Assembly: GCA_011391225.1 (NCBI GenBank)
Contig: JAABQY010000005.1
Span: 1-38,773 of the forward strand
Origin: Desulfobulbaceae bacterium
Lineage (GTDB): Bacteria > Desulfobacterota > Desulfobulbia > Desulfobulbales > Desulfocapsaceae
Direction: 5' to 3'
Length of the DNA stretch: 38,773 nucleotides
The translations under genes were made by a program, and so were the position numbers. The notes under the pieces are model-generated. The model saw only the letters and a list, made by a program, of their open reading frames with translations. It had not been told where the DNA came from and did no database searches. Shown one piece after another: positions 1-8,893 of the stretch (the first letter of the stretch is position 1; every line of letters begins with the position of its first letter).

Positions 1-1
1 G

Positions 2-1219
2 AAGTATCGTGACGGCCGTCTCTACACAGGCGAATTCAAAGGGGGAGAGAGTCATGGCCGTGGCACCCTGCAATATAGTGATGGATCGCGGTACGAGGGT
101 GGTTTCAGGGAAGGACTCCTGCACGGTGAGGGAGTACAGGAATATCCCGATGGTACCCTGTATCGGGGGAGTTTTATGGTTGGCAACAGGAATGGTCTTG
201 GGGAACTGCGATATGCCGACGGATCACGTTATAAAGGAGAATTCCTCGACAATAAAATGCATGGTGAGGGAACCATGGTCTATACAGACGGGAAAAAGTT
301 TTCCGGCATATTTATAGATGGCCAGCCCCAGATCCCACAAGACGAATCGACTGTGAGTAATGAGGATATTGTCAAGATTGAACCGACAATGCGGGAAGAA
401 ACTGCTGTAAAAAAAGAGTCTGTCCCTGCAGTGGCAAAGATGATTGCAGAAAAGGCACCGGCAACACCAGCAATACCGGCACTGCCACCAGCGACATTAG
501 TAAAGCCCGCGTCGCCGGCGTCGTCTGTCGAGAATATTCAACCGACAAAAAATCCCGAAGTTGTAGCCGTTTCGGCTCCGGTAATTCAGGCCGACAAAAG
601 CAATTTTCTTAAAGAAGGACTTTTTTATGCTGGCGAGGGTGGATCTCTTTTGGAGGGAACCGGCCAGGTACTTTTTCCAGATGGACGTGAATATCGCGGT
701 AAGTTTTTAAAAGGATTAATGCATGGGCCGGGCATAATCGACTTTGCCGGTGGTGATCGCTATGACGGTGAGCTGGCAAGTGGCCAAATTCACGGCTATG
801 GCACCTATCGCTATAGCGATGGCCGGGAATATAAAGGGGATTTTGTTAACGGCAAAAAGCAAGGTAATGGGGTTCTTACTTACCCCGATGGTACTCGATA
901 CGCCGGCGAATTTAAAAATGATCTTTACTCAGGGAGTGGTGAGTATAACTTTGCCGACGGGAGTCACTATAAAGGTGAATATGTCAACGGAAGCTTCAGC
1001 GGCCAGGGTGAACTTGTCTATTCTGACGGCAGCATATACAAGGGCGACTTTAACAATGACCTGCCACATGGAAAGGGAGTTTTGACTTCGGCCGATGGAA
1101 GTCGTTATGAAGGTGCTTTCAAACTCGGACGTCGCGACGGGCAAGGGCGCTTGGTTCGTGCAGATGGGCGGATTTTTGAAGGTGTTTTCGAGAATGACAA
1201 ACTGACCCAGAAGAAGTAA
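2..1219 (+). CDS. MORN-repeat protein, 5' truncated by window start
   Basis: Frame 2 is open from base 2 (KYRDGRLYTGEFKGGESHGRGTLQYSDGSRYEGGF...), continuous with the 176..1219 ORF. Many ~23-aa YxDGxxYxGxFxxGxxxGxG repeats in two blocks separated by a Pro/Ala-rich linker. Confidence 0.93.
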   Translation, partial: KYRDGRLYTGEFKGGESHGRGTLQYSDGSRYEGGFREGLLHGEGVQEYPDGTLYRGSFMVGNRNGLGELRYADGSRYKGEFLDNKMHGEGTMVYTDGKKFSGIFIDGQPQIPQDESTVSNEDIVKIEPTMREETAVKKESVPAVAKMIAEKAPATPAIPALPPATLVKPASPASSVENIQPTKNPEVVAVSAPVIQADKSNFLKEGLFYAGEGGSLLEGTGQVLFPDGREYRGKFLKGLMHGPGIIDFAGGDRYDGELASGQIHGYGTYRYSDGREYKGDFVNGKKQGNGVLTYPDGTRYAGEFKNDLYSGSGEYNFADGSHYKGEYVNGSFSGQGELVYSDGSIYKGDFNNDLPHGKGVLTSADGSRYEGAFKLGRRDGQGRLVRADGRIFEGVFENDKLTQKK

Positions 1220-1272
1220 AGAGTCTTATATTGATAAGATAACGGGGAAGTAAATTTAAACAGGATGTAACT

Positions 1273-1698
1273 ATGCGTTGGAGTTATAAATCAGTACATT
1301 ACGAGTTGAAAAAAGAAGGGTTGCTAGGGAATACATTTCTTGATGAATCGGAAATTGAGCTGTCGCTCAACGAGTATGGTAAGGCGGGCTGGGAACTCAT
1401 TTCAATTCTGGAGACGCAAGAGGGCTTGATTGCCGTTTTCAAGCAACCGCTCAGTGACGGTAGACAGACGACGCCTTATTCGGAAGAAGAGGCCGAGCGA
1501 CCCTATGTGCCGCTTCGATCGCAAAAAGATGAATTTCGCCTTGAACCCGAGTCCCGCAAGGGTGGTAAGCAAACCGGTAAGAGCCAAGCATCGGTGGCGC
1601 CGGTTGATGATTATGAAATTGTTGGCGATGAGCAGGACGAGGAAGAACCGAAATCCCGGCCAGCAAAAGATGATATCGGTTCAATTGTTATCGAATAA
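1273..1698 (+). CDS. DUF4177-like small protein with charged C-terminal tail
   Basis: MRWSYKSVHYELKKEG...LNEYGKAGWELISILETQEGLIAVFKQP resembles the DUF4177 pattern (YK...LN..G..GWEL......G....fK). Confidence 0.7.
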   Translation: MRWSYKSVHYELKKEGLLGNTFLDESEIELSLNEYGKAGWELISILETQEGLIAVFKQPLSDGRQTTPYSEEEAERPYVPLRSQKDEFRLEPESRKGGKQTGKSQASVAPVDDYEIVGDEQDEEEPKSRPAKDDIGSIVIE

Positions 1699-1710
1699 GA
1701 CAAGTAAACC

Positions 1711-3918
1711 TCAGCCAAGGTTGAAAAACGTCCCGATCTGAAAAACCGCCACAGCCAAGAGATAGGCAATGATGGTGTTGAAGGCCATAGAAAAACCCGC
1801 CCATTTCCATGATGCTTCTTTGGCAATGCAGACCAGGGTGACGAAACAGGGAGAGTAAAACATGATAAAGACCAAAGCGGCAACAGCAACCACTCGGTTC
1901 CAATTATTATCTGCCTTCAGGTGGTCGCTTAAGGATTGAGAATCTGTCGTATTTACTTGTCCCATCGAATAGGCCGTTCCGAGAGTCGAAACTATAACTT
2001 CCTTGGCGGCAAAACCGCCGACGAGAGCAATGTCGGTGCGCCAATCAAATCCTGCCAGACGCGAAATTGGTTCCATACTGGTGCCGATTTTCCCCGCAAT
2101 CGATTGCCGCAAGGCCGTTTCAGCTTTTTCGTTGTTTATCGAGGTGATGGTGGCGTTGAGATTTTTGGCCGCATCAGACAATAGCCCATTCTTATTCTTC
2201 AATTCAGCAGCGATTTCCGGGGGAGCGGCGGCCATTGCAGCCTGATGTTTCTGGTCAAAGGATGCTGTAACCTCTTCGGGCAGGCCTGGGTAAGTCATCA
2301 TTGCCCATAGCAAGATGGAAATGCCGAGAATGACTGTGCCCGCTTTTTTCATATATTGATAGGTACGCTCCCAGGTATGTATGAAAAGGCCGCGAATAGT
2401 TGGGAAACGGTAGGGGGGCAGTTCCATGACAAAAGGGGTCGGAACTCCCCTGAGCACGGTTGAGCGCAGAAGTTTGGCGGCAAGCATCGCGACGATCCAT
2501 GCAAGCATTGTGAAAAAAAACATGTATTTGGCTTTGTTTTCGCCGAAAAATGTACCTATTAATAAAGCCAAGACCGGCAGCTTGGCGCCACAGTTCATGA
2601 AGGGAACGGTAAGCAAGGTAGCCATCCGTTCTTTCGGCGAGCGAAGCGTTCTTGTTGCCATAACTCCTGGAACGGCGCAGCCTCCGGCGATACCGCCGGA
2701 AACGATAAAAGGCATAACCGAGGAGCCATGCAGGCCAAAGATGCGAAATATCCTATCCATCATAAAAGCTACGCGAGCCAGGTAGCCGGAGTCCTCTAAG
2801 ATGGCAATGCCGAAAAACATGAACATGATCAGAGGGATAAATCCGAAAACACCTCCGACTCCATCGATTATTCCGGAAATGATCAAGGATTTGAGGACGC
2901 CATCCGGTAATCTCGCCTCGACAAGATTGCCAAGCCATTTGAAGGCATTTTCCAGCCAGGATACTGGCATTTCGCTCCAGCTGAAAGTGAATTGATACAG
3001 GGCAAAAAGGATGGCGAGCATGAATACAGGTCCGACTAAGCGGTTCGTCAGTACTTTGTCAATCTTGTCAGAGGTATAGAGACGGTCGGCGTCGAATTTT
3101 CGGGTCACAACGCCCTGCCGGAGGAGTGATTTGATATATCCGTATCGGTGATCGGCAATAATCGCTTCGGGATAAACATCAAGGGTCCGGTTGGTGTGTT
3201 CTGCGGTTTTATCAACGAGTTGCTCGAGAAGTTTGGCGGTTTTCGGTGAAATCTCCCGACCTTTCGCCTGAATCTGCTCGTCATTTTCCAAATATTTAAT
3301 GGCCGTATATCGGGAATGATAGGTTTCAGTCATCAGGGACTCGGAGGTGATTGTTTCGATCAGCTGAACGAGAGTGGAGTCGAGATCATCTCCATAAGAA
3401 ATATTCAGGGGCTTCCACTGCGGATTGTTGGATGCTACCTGCAAGGCGGCGCTGAGGAGAGCGTCTTTGCCAAATCCGGAACGGGCGATTATCGGTACGA
3501 CTGGAACCTGGAGATGTCTTGCCAAAACAGCCGCGTTAATCTCAATACCTCTCGCTTCGGCAACATCCATCATGTTCAAGGCAACTACCAGAGGCGCACC
3601 CAGTTCGAGGAGTTGACATGTCAGATAAAGGTTACGCTCAAGATTTGAGGCATCGACAATATTTATGACGACTTGGGGACGGTTATAAACCAGATAATCG
3701 CGAGCCACCAGTTCCTCTGCCGAATAGGCAGTCATCGAATAGGTGCCTGGAAGGTCGGTGATGACTATCGTCTGGTCTTCATAATGGAGGAGGCCTTCTT
3801 TATGGTCAACAGTTATTCCGGGATAATTGCCGACATGCTGTCTGGACCCTGTTAACTGATTGAAGAGAGTTGTCTTTCCTGCGTTTGGGTTGCCCGCCAG
3901 GGCCATTTTCAGCTGCAT
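1711..3918 (-). CDS. feoB: Ferrous iron transport protein B
   Basis: 735 aa; N-terminal G domain (GNPNAGKTTLFN, DLPGTYS, NMMD) followed by polytopic Nucleoside_recognition/Gate-type membrane segments. Confidence 0.97.
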   Translation of the reverse strand: MQLKMALAGNPNAGKTTLFNQLTGSRQHVGNYPGITVDHKEGLLHYEDQTIVITDLPGTYSMTAYSAEELVARDYLVYNRPQVVINIVDASNLERNLYLTCQLLELGAPLVVALNMMDVAEARGIEINAAVLARHLQVPVVPIIARSGFGKDALLSAALQVASNNPQWKPLNISYGDDLDSTLVQLIETITSESLMTETYHSRYTAIKYLENDEQIQAKGREISPKTAKLLEQLVDKTAEHTNRTLDVYPEAIIADHRYGYIKSLLRQGVVTRKFDADRLYTSDKIDKVLTNRLVGPVFMLAILFALYQFTFSWSEMPVSWLENAFKWLGNLVEARLPDGVLKSLIISGIIDGVGGVFGFIPLIMFMFFGIAILEDSGYLARVAFMMDRIFRIFGLHGSSVMPFIVSGGIAGGCAVPGVMATRTLRSPKERMATLLTVPFMNCGAKLPVLALLIGTFFGENKAKYMFFFTMLAWIVAMLAAKLLRSTVLRGVPTPFVMELPPYRFPTIRGLFIHTWERTYQYMKKAGTVILGISILLWAMMTYPGLPEEVTASFDQKHQAAMAAAPPEIAAELKNKNGLLSDAAKNLNATITSINNEKAETALRQSIAGKIGTSMEPISRLAGFDWRTDIALVGGFAAKEVIVSTLGTAYSMGQVNTTDSQSLSDHLKADNNWNRVVAVAALVFIMFYSPCFVTLVCIAKEASWKWAGFSMAFNTIIAYLLAVAVFQIGTFFNLG

Positions 3919-3977
3919 TGGTTTTGAGTGTTGATGGGTTGAAAATGAAAAAATGGTGAACGGGAAGAGCTGAAAGG

Positions 3978-4211
3978 CTATTCGACCTCAACGAGAATAT
4001 GATCGGCCTCATTATTTCGCAGAGTAATGGTACTATCAAGAATGCGGATTGCCACTGGGTCATGAAGTGGGGCACGGCCGCAAACCTTTATGCGAGTGCC
4101 TGGGATTAGTCCCATCTCGCGCAAGCGCCTTCCCAGTTCACCGGCAACACTGATCGCTTTTATGATACCGTGCTGATTTTTCTGCATTTGTCGTAAACAA
4201 ATATTGTTCAT
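3978..4211 (-). CDS. feoA: Ferrous iron transport protein A (copy adjacent to feoB)
   Basis: MNNICLRQMQKNQHGIIKAISVAGELGRRLREMGLIPGTRIKVCGRAPLHDPVAIRILDSTITLRNNEADHILVEVE; FeoA SH3-like domain. Start chosen at the internal ATG (4211) rather than 4304, because the longer form overlaps the FeoB-associated ORF. Confidence 0.92.
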   Translation of the reverse strand: MNNICLRQMQKNQHGIIKAISVAGELGRRLREMGLIPGTRIKVCGRAPLHDPVAIRILDSTITLRNNEADHILVEVE

Positions 4212-4243
4212 TACCCGTCCTTGATAAAATTCCGCGGCTTTTT

Positions 4244-4414
4244 TTATGTCTCTTTTGTCGAACAACCTGGAGCGGCACTGCAGGAGCAACAACCTTGCCC
4301 ACAAGACATCTGTGCTTTTTTATCGAAAGCCGTGCGCCATTGCCGGTAAAACTTGCGACCGGTAAAAAAGGCACTTACCAATATAATTATTAATATTAAT
4401 GATGTTTCCGCCAT
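4244..4414 (-). CDS. FeoB-associated Cys-rich membrane protein (56 aa)
   Basis: Translated by eye from the minus strand: MAETSLILIIILVSAFFTGRKFYRQWRTAFDKKAQMSCGQGCCSCSAAPGCSTKET*. One N-terminal hydrophobic helix plus a Cys-rich tail; located between feoA and the upstream FeoA-domain gene. Below the ORF-track length cutoff. Confidence 0.8.
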   Translation of the reverse strand: MAETSLILIIILVSAFFTGRKFYRQWRTAFDKKAQMSCGQGCCSCSAAPGCSTKET

Positions 4415-4435
4415 AATCTTGACCCCATGCGCTCA

Positions 4436-4451
4436 GTTAGATACACCTAAC
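4436..4451. promoter_or_regulatory. Inverted repeat GTTAGATACACCTAAC, DtxR/IdeR-like operator candidate
   Basis: Perfect inverted repeat (AGTTAG-N6-CTAACT over 4435..4452) 22 bp upstream of the FeoB-associated ORF. The minus strand reads TTAGGTGTATCTAAC, resembling TTAGGTTAGCCTAACCTAA. Confidence 0.45.
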
Positions 4452-4498
4452 TTATCGGGCAAAAAATAAGCCCGAATAATCGGACGTTATGTGCACTT

Positions 4499-4810
4499 CT
4501 AAAGGTTTGTAACTAAAATATTTTGTGATACATCTGCGTCGAAGCTGACTGTACCCCCGTTCACCTTCAGAATGCAACGGCTGCCTTTACCGGAACAGAT
4601 AATGTCTGCCTCAACCCCCGGATACACTCCCATCGCCGCAATACGACTGCATATTGCCCGGTCGCCCGTGACTTTGCAGATTTTGATCCGGCCCGTTTCA
4701 CCTCTTTTTGACAGAGGGGAGACCAAATCGCTGCAGTGGTGTCTGCCTAAGCATTTTTTTACCGTATCAGTAAAGCAGGAACTGTTTCCTTTGTCTCTTT
4801 TTCGCAGCAT
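4499..4810 (-). CDS. FeoA-domain protein with Cys-containing N-terminal extension
   Basis: MLRKRDKGNSSCFTDTVKKCLGRHHCSDLVSPLSKRGETGRIKICKVTGDRAICSRIAAMGVYPGVEADIICSGKGSRCILKVNGGTVSFDADVSQNILVTNL. FeoA-like from GETGRI onward. GGAG ribosome-binding site 6 nt upstream of the ATG at 4810. Confidence 0.8.
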   Translation of the reverse strand: MLRKRDKGNSSCFTDTVKKCLGRHHCSDLVSPLSKRGETGRIKICKVTGDRAICSRIAAMGVYPGVEADIICSGKGSRCILKVNGGTVSFDADVSQNILVTNL

Positions 4811-4965
4811 CGTATTCTCCGTAGTGTGATCCTTTAGGTACCCCAAACACTAATCGCAGTCAACAGTTATTTCAATGTACCAGAATATTATTAGGGGATA
4901 CTAACAGGATTTTGAAGAGGGCACGAACAGGAGCTTGAACATTTACTCCAAGGTTTAGTTGAGAA

Positions 4966-5208
4966 TTAAGGAGCAGCTTCTGTTTCGACCATGATGTGAT
5001 CTGCTTCATTATTACGCAGGGTAAGCGTGCTGTCCATAACCCTGAGGGCCACAGGGTCATTGAGCGGAGCCCTCCCTTGAACGGTGATTTCCGTGCCCGG
5101 GACAAGGCCCATTTCTCGGATTCGTCTTCCCAGTTCTCCTCCGACCTTGATTGAGATAATGATACCTGATTGATGTTTGGCCATTTGTCGCATATTGATT
5201 ATTGCCAT
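4966..5208 (-). CDS. feoA: Ferrous iron transport protein A (second copy)
   Basis: MAIINMRQMAKHQSGIIISIKVGGELGRRIREMGLVPGTEITVQGRAPLNDPVALRVMDSTLTLRNNEADHIMVETEAAP; near-paralogue of the 3978..4211 product. Confidence 0.92.
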   Translation of the reverse strand: MAIINMRQMAKHQSGIIISIKVGGELGRRIREMGLVPGTEITVQGRAPLNDPVALRVMDSTLTLRNNEADHIMVETEAAP

Positions 5209-5250
5209 TGGTTGTTACCTTTTTTCGACAAGATGTTCAAAAGAGCCTCA

Positions 5251-6936
5251 CTATTTGTTGGCACCCCAGGAGTCTTTGAGGGTCACAGTTCTGTTTAATA
5301 CCGGTCGACCGATTAGTGACTCAACATGATCGGCGCAGAAATACCCCAAACGCTCGAACTGAATTTTGTCGTCGGGATGCAGTTCCATGAGGCTCGGTTC
5401 GGCCATTGCGTTGCTGACTACGATCTTGGAATGGGGGTTCATTTGGTCGAGAAAATCTACGTTCTTGTCGGCTTCCGGATCTTCAACTTTGAAAAGTCTG
5501 TCGAATAAGCGGACGGTTACCGGCATGGCTTTTTCTGCCGACACCCAGTGGATTGTCCCTTTGACCTTACGCCCATCCGGAGCGGCCCCTCCCCGGGTTT
5601 CCGGGTCGTAGGTACAGTGGATTTCGGTAATTTTCCCACTTTCAGCATCTGTCACATGGGATACATAGCGGATGAGATAGGCAAAGCGCAACCGAACTTC
5701 CCGGTCGGGCCCGAGGCGGTGATATTTTTTTGGTGGATCTTCCATAAAATCATCACGTTCTATATACAGTTCGCGGGTGAAAGGCACCCTACGTTCGCCC
5801 ATTTTCGGATTTTGGGGATGATTCATTGCCGCCATCTCTTCAACTTGTCCGACGGGGTAATTATCAATTATCACCTTTATCGGATCGAGAACACACATTC
5901 TCCGGGGCGCGCTGACGTTTAGATCGCTACGGATTTCATTTTCCAGAACCCCCATATCAATACGGCTTTCACTCTTGCCGATGCCGATTGTCTTGCAAAA
6001 ATTACGCAGTGATGCCGGGGTGTAACCACGCCGACGCAGCCCTGAGATGGTCAGCATCCGCGGATCGTCCCAACCATCGACATATTTCCCCATCACCATT
6101 TTCAACAGCTTACGCTTGCTCATAACCGTATAACTCAGGTTGAGTCGGGCGAATTCGATCTGGCGCGGATGGCATGGAGTGTTAAGAGAGTCAAGTACCC
6201 AATCGTACAAGGGGCGATGGTCTTCAAATTCCAAGGTGCAGAGAGAATGGGTAATGTTTTCCAGCATGTCGGAGAGACAATGAGTGTAATCGTACATGGG
6301 GTAGATCACCCAGGTATCAGCGGTGCGGTGATGGTGGTCCTTGAGAATTCTGTAAATGACCGGATCACGCATATTGACGTTAGGCGAGGTCATGTCGATT
6401 TTGGCGCGGAGGACATGACTCCCCTCAGCAAACTCGCCGCTCTTCATGCGCTCGAATAGATCAAGGTTTTCAGCGACACTGCGGTTGCGGTAGGGGCTTT
6501 CTTTGCCCGGTTCGGTTAAGGTGCCACGGTATTGTCGAATTTCATCAGGGGACAACTGACACACATAGGCCTTGTCGATTTTGATAAGTGCCGCAGCAAA
6601 TTCATAGAGTTGCGGAAAATAGTCCGAGGCATACAGAGCTTCCTTGCCCCAATGAAATCCCAACCACTTGACGTCTTCTTTGATGGACTCGACATAGCTG
6701 ACATCTTCCTTACTGGGATTGGTGTCGTCGAATCGCAGGTTGCAAGCGCCGCCGGTTTCTCCAGCAATACCGAAATTCAGGCAGATCGATTTGGCATGAC
6801 CTATGTGCAGAAAACCATTAGGTTCCGGTGGAAACCTGGTGATAGTCCGATGGTGTTTACCGGATTGCAGATCTTCAGCAATTATTTGACGAATAAAGTC
6901 AAGTGGCCTGCCTTCAGATTCTTCTCTTGTTTCCAT
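5251..6936 (-). CDS. glnS: Glutaminyl-tRNA synthetase
   Basis: Class I aa[24 protein letters not shown] and MSKRKL signatures; C-terminal GlnRS anticodon-binding beta-barrel region. Confidence 0.96.
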   Translation of the reverse strand: METREESEGRPLDFIRQIIAEDLQSGKHHRTITRFPPEPNGFLHIGHAKSICLNFGIAGETGGACNLRFDDTNPSKEDVSYVESIKEDVKWLGFHWGKEALYASDYFPQLYEFAAALIKIDKAYVCQLSPDEIRQYRGTLTEPGKESPYRNRSVAENLDLFERMKSGEFAEGSHVLRAKIDMTSPNVNMRDPVIYRILKDHHHRTADTWVIYPMYDYTHCLSDMLENITHSLCTLEFEDHRPLYDWVLDSLNTPCHPRQIEFARLNLSYTVMSKRKLLKMVMGKYVDGWDDPRMLTISGLRRRGYTPASLRNFCKTIGIGKSESRIDMGVLENEIRSDLNVSAPRRMCVLDPIKVIIDNYPVGQVEEMAAMNHPQNPKMGERRVPFTRELYIERDDFMEDPPKKYHRLGPDREVRLRFAYLIRYVSHVTDAESGKITEIHCTYDPETRGGAAPDGRKVKGTIHWVSAEKAMPVTVRLFDRLFKVEDPEADKNVDFLDQMNPHSKIVVSNAMAEPSLMELHPDDKIQFERLGYFCADHVESLIGRPVLNRTVTLKDSWGANK

Positions 6937-7025
6937 AAATATAGACCAGTTTAATGGTGAACCGTTTAGTCTCTTAGAAAGATTATTTGGATACTTTTCG
7001 TGAAGAGACTTATCCCTTTGTGGGG

Positions 7026-8510
7026 TTATACGAGGTTGAAAAACTTTTCAATATCCCGGAGGCGTCGAACGACGGTTTCTCTGCCGATGGTCAGGATGAT
7101 GTCAAACATCGACGGGCCGGCGAGTTGACCGGTGACCACAGTACGCATTGCATTGATGAGAATACCGGGTTTAATCGACAACTCCTCGGCGAATTCCCGA
7201 GCCACTCTTTCTGTTTCCTCCAAAGTGAACTGGTTAAGTTTTTCGTATCTGGCGGCAAGTTCGGGTAACCAGGTTTGCAATTCAGCAAATTTCAACACAT
7301 TTTTTTCGAGCGGCTTCGCATCAATAATGAAGTCGTCGGCAAAATACGCTCTGCCTAGAGATGTAAAATCTTTGAGGGTGTGAAAGCGGTCTCTGATAAG
7401 TGTAAGGGTGTCGAGATACCATCTTTCTTTGTCGGAAGCATAACACTCCTGCCACAGATTCTCCGCTTCAAGCTCCTTTCGCACCATCTTTCCAAGTTCG
7501 CTGATCGCCATGCTCCTGAGATAGTGTTCATTATAGTAGATGGCTTTAGGATCGGTAATGAATTTCGGGTCATCTTTTTTATAGTTGAAAATGGCGCTCG
7601 ACTTGTTGATCCGTTCAAGGGAAAAATCTCGAATGAGTTCATCTTTTGAAAAGAATTCCTGGTCGTTACCGGCAGACCATCCGAGCAGGGCGAGAAAATT
7701 ATTGAAAGCCCAGGGAATGAAGCCGTTGTCTCTATAGAATTGCACAGCTACTATTTCGCCATGACTGCGTTTCGAAATTTTTGCCTTTTTGGTGTCAAGG
7801 GTAAGCGGCATATGGCCAAAAATTGGGAGTGGTGCCTCCAAAGCTTCATACAGCAGTACCTGCTTCAGGGTGTTTGTCATATGGTCCTGGCCGCGAATAA
7901 TGTGGGTTATGCGGTCGCGGATGTCGTCGACCACATTGCAGAGGAGATAGAGCGGTTTGCCGTTTGATCGAACAATTACAAAGTCGTCAATTTCTGAGTA
8001 AGTGGCTTCAATTCTACCAAAAATTTTATCATCATACCCGAGTAAACCGCATCTGTCCGGCACCTTGAAGCGGACAACGGCAGGGATTTTGGCAGCTTCT
8101 TTGGCAGCAATTACTTCGATGGAGAGGTTGCGGCAGGTTCGGTCATAACCCAGAGGTTTTTTGGCGGCGAGTGCAGCTTGGCGTTTTGCTTCAAGCTCTT
8201 CTTTGGTGCAAAAACATTTGTAGGCTGCCCCCGTGGCCAACAATTTCTCAGAGGCATCTATATGATCTGCTTCAAAATCCGTTTGGAAGTAGGGCCCTTC
8301 ATCATAATCAATACCAAGCCATTCGAGACCATCAATGATACCTTTGATCGATTCAGCGCTTGAGCGGCCAGTGTCGGTATCTTCAATGCGAAGAATCAGT
8401 TTGCCTCCGGTTTTCTTAGCGTACAGCCAGTTGTAAAGAGCCGTTCTTGCGCCTCCGATATGCAGATACCCGGTAGGGCTTGGTGGAAAACGCAGTCGCG
8501 TTTCAGTCAT
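7026..8510 (-). CDS. gltX: Glutamyl-tRNA synthetase
   Basis: [33 protein letters not shown]..., KISKRSHG signature. Confidence 0.97.
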   Translation of the reverse strand: MTETRLRFPPSPTGYLHIGGARTALYNWLYAKKTGGKLILRIEDTDTGRSSAESIKGIIDGLEWLGIDYDEGPYFQTDFEADHIDASEKLLATGAAYKCFCTKEELEAKRQAALAAKKPLGYDRTCRNLSIEVIAAKEAAKIPAVVRFKVPDRCGLLGYDDKIFGRIEATYSEIDDFVIVRSNGKPLYLLCNVVDDIRDRITHIIRGQDHMTNTLKQVLLYEALEAPLPIFGHMPLTLDTKKAKISKRSHGEIVAVQFYRDNGFIPWAFNNFLALLGWSAGNDQEFFSKDELIRDFSLERINKSSAIFNYKKDDPKFITDPKAIYYNEHYLRSMAISELGKMVRKELEAENLWQECYASDKERWYLDTLTLIRDRFHTLKDFTSLGRAYFADDFIIDAKPLEKNVLKFAELQTWLPELAARYEKLNQFTLEETERVAREFAEELSIKPGILINAMRTVVTGQLAGPSMFDIILTIGRETVVRRLRDIEKFFNLV

Positions 8511-8893
8511 AAGGTGCTCCCACTGGCAGTTTTTTCAGCCAGAATAATGAAAAATAATTTTATATGATCGCTAAGTCACTCATGGAAATAAGTGGTATGC
8601 GTGCTCAATGCAAGGTTTTTGCCACGAGTATATTGCCGGTTGTTATATATCGTTTTCAAACTCAATATACAACATTATAGCGGTTGGAGCAATTTGGGCA
8701 ACGAAGGTTGGGACACCGGAAAAACCACCCGTCGGAGCAGATAACCACCGTTTTTTTTGATTGTTCTATGAATGGGAAGTTTGTATAGTTTTTCATTTTT
8801 TACCGAGAAGTTGTTGGTAGGCGACATATCCTGTGTGAATGCTGACTGTGGTTGGTCCGCTTCGTTCTGTCGAACTTTTTTGAGGGGAATACG

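Noticed and set aside
9-317. 102-aa plus-strand ORF at the window start
   Set aside because: Overlaps the MORN protein in another frame; the MORN frame is open from base 2 and has clear repeat structure.
744-1144. ORFs 744..1085 (+) and 929..1144 (-)
   Set aside because: Alternative-frame shadows of the repetitive MORN sequence, without recognisable domains.
4138-4374. 78-aa minus ORF overlapping feoA and the FeoB-associated gene
   Set aside because: Different frame from both supported genes; the 56-aa Cys-rich frame is the better candidate.
5209-5250. Possible Fur box between glnS and feoA
   Set aside because: The 42-bp gap shows no convincing Fur-type inverted repeat by eye.
8680-8765. 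Possible attenuator/T-box-like leader before serA (GC-rich segment followed by T8)
   Set aside because: No continuous stem adjacent to the T-tract could be drawn; only a short bulged pairing with a very large loop.
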